From Fonticella tunisiensis (GTDB taxonomy: Bacteria; Bacillota; Clostridia; Clostridiales; Caloramatoraceae), in the NCBI RefSeq assembly GCF_004364155.1, contig NZ_SOAZ01000013.1, positions 1 to 64,000 on the forward strand: DNA of 64,000 nt. Direction: 5' to 3'. Positions 63,275-64,000 of this stretch are shown here, piece by piece. Made by a program: the position numbers and the translations under genes. How positions within the stretch are numbered: position 1 is the first letter of the stretch; each line of letters opens with the position of its first letter. Below the pieces are notes generated by a model. It had not been told where the DNA came from, made no database searches, and saw only the letters and a list, made by a program, of their open reading frames with translations.

Positions 63275-63304
63275 CTGACATAAGCAGCAGCACGCCCTCA
63301 ATTA

Positions 63305-64000
63305 CTACGCATTGTTCTTCAGCCTGTTAAGATGAAGGGCAATATACCCTATCTCATCCTCTGAAACCTCTTTATGAAGCTTTTCAGAAATGTAACAACA
63401 AACCTTTGTCGCCAGTTTATACTCATCCCTAAGACGCCTTTTAACCGATGAGAGAAGTATATTTTTAAGAGTCTTGCCACTTTCTATTCTATATAGAGAA
63501 TATTTCAAGTGTGAAATCAATCTGGCATAGTCAAAGGATTTTTGATTCAAGCTTACGCCTGTTTCTTTTTGTATGAAATCAATCACTTCTTTAACAAGTT
63601 CAGTATATTTAAGGCTGTCTGTAACCCTCTGATTTACTCTTGCAGAATGTATATGGAGAGCTATGAAGCCGATTTCGCTTTCAGGAAGCTTTATATTAAG
63701 CCTCTTATTGATAAGCTCAACGGCAGATTGTGCTATGGAATACTCATCAGGATACATTGCCTTTATTTCAAAAAGAAAGGGATTTACAATATCTATTCCT
63801 TCCTTCAATCTGTTTATGGAAAAGTTTAAATGGTCAGCGAGGGCTACATGTATATGAGAATTGAGCCTCTCTCCGAATCTGTTTATTGCGAGGGCTATGA
63901 TTTCCTCAGATACAGCAATTATATCCTTATCTATATCTTTAAGTATTCTTCTATAATCTTCCCTGTCCTCTCCTTCTATAGCCGCAAACTTCTTTTCAAT
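63305..64000 (-). CDS. BglG/LicT-type transcriptional antiterminator, 5' end cut by the window
   Basis: The open frame runs through the window edge; the 231 residues seen cover the linker after the RNA-binding domain and both PRDs. PRD1 has 'NRFGERLNSHIHVALADHLNF' and 'LIKKRLN-IKLPESEIGFIALHIHSA'-like segments, and PRD2 has 'LISHLKYSLYRIESGK' and 'EVSEDEIGYIALHLNRL'. The histidines are those phosphorylated by the PTS. The RNA-binding domain lies outside the window. Its target is unknown; the EIIA gene next door is one possibility. Confidence 0.88.
   Translation of the reverse strand: MEKKFAAIEGEDREDYRRILKDIDKDIIAVSEEIIALAINRFGERLNSHIHVALADHLNFSINRLKEGIDIVNPFLFEIKAMYPDEYSIAQSAVELINKRLNIKLPESEIGFIALHIHSARVNQRVTDSLKYTELVKEVIDFIQKETGVSLNQKSFDYARLISHLKYSLYRIESGKTLKNILLSSVKRRLRDEYKLATKVCCYISEKLHKEVSEDEIGYIALHLNRLKNNA

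Noticed and set aside
1-64000. CRISPR arrays, tRNA and rRNA genes
   Set aside because: No regularly spaced direct repeats, no cloverleaf-like segments with T-loop sequences and no rRNA-like stretches were seen.

Overview
The window looks like the chromosome of an anaerobic, spore-forming, AT-rich Firmicute of the class Clostridia. This rests on strong GGAGG-type ribosome-binding sites with many GTG and TTG starts, a reverse rubrerythrin, a PPi-type phosphofructokinase, a LysM-GH18 spore-cortex enzyme, an anaerobic cobalt chelatase, PRD/BglG-type PTS regulators and oxygen-sensitive enzyme families. The genus cannot be fixed from this sequence alone. Most genes lie on the minus strand. A plus-strand island carries the spore and envelope genes.

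Layout. 1-2.8 kb: galT and a LacI-type regulator with a perfect palindromic operator. 3-4 kb: an orphan COG3581 CoA-dehydratase-activase-like protein. 4.3-11.6 kb: a seven-gene tetrapyrrole operon running from glutamyl-tRNA to cobalt-sirohydrochlorin. 11.9-13.3 kb: a polar amino-acid ABC transporter that has apparently lost its binding-protein gene. 13.5-15.6 kb: rubrerythrin and PPi-phosphofructokinase. 15.8-18.8 kb: LysM-GH18, Na/Pi cotransporter and amidase genes. 18.8-20.8 kb: pseudouridine catabolism with an HTH-fused kinase. 21-25.4 kb: a CotH / VTC polyphosphate polymerase / DUF4956 operon. 25.4-29.3 kb: an amber-interrupted DUF2249 gene, an SGNH hydrolase, a 184-nt rod-like RNA candidate with 6S-like architecture, the Ric iron-sulfur repair protein behind a CRP/FNR-type site, an Ssb-like protein and small membrane proteins. 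29.4-32.2 kb: a pyroglutamate cluster (GGCT, Pcp, DUF979, DUF969). 32.4-34.3 kb: a DUF4163/DUF3298 protein and a 2-hydroxyacid dehydrogenase.

The most interesting part is 34.5-53.1 kb, a minus-strand inositol locus with a LacI regulator, ABC importer, iolI, an iolX-like dehydrogenase, and iolB, iolD, iolE and iolG. It has no iolC, iolJ or iolA. In their place are a split transketolase, a divergent archaeal-type (type II) glyceraldehyde-3-phosphate dehydrogenase, a divergent archaeal-type phosphoglycerate kinase, a malic enzyme and a LarA-family 2-hydroxyacid racemase. Read together they suggest a kinase-free inositol pathway. The transketolase would remove a two-carbon unit from 2-deoxy-5-keto-D-gluconate, whose D-threo centres match a transketolase donor, and leave (R)-malate semialdehyde. 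The GAPDH and PGK homologues would convert that through an acyl phosphate to (R)-malate plus ATP. The LarA homologue would racemise it to (S)-malate, and malic enzyme would give pyruvate. This is inference from gene content, chemistry and altered active-site motifs, not a demonstrated pathway.

53.4-59.7 kb: a lactose/cellobiose-type PTS operon with a GH4 phospho-glycosidase, a NagB-like deaminase and a LicR-type regulator. 59.8-60.5 kb: an IS200-type insertion sequence. 60.6-64 kb: general PTS genes (ptsI, a glucose-type EIIA and a BglG-type antiterminator cut by the window edge). I saw no tRNA, rRNA or CRISPR array.
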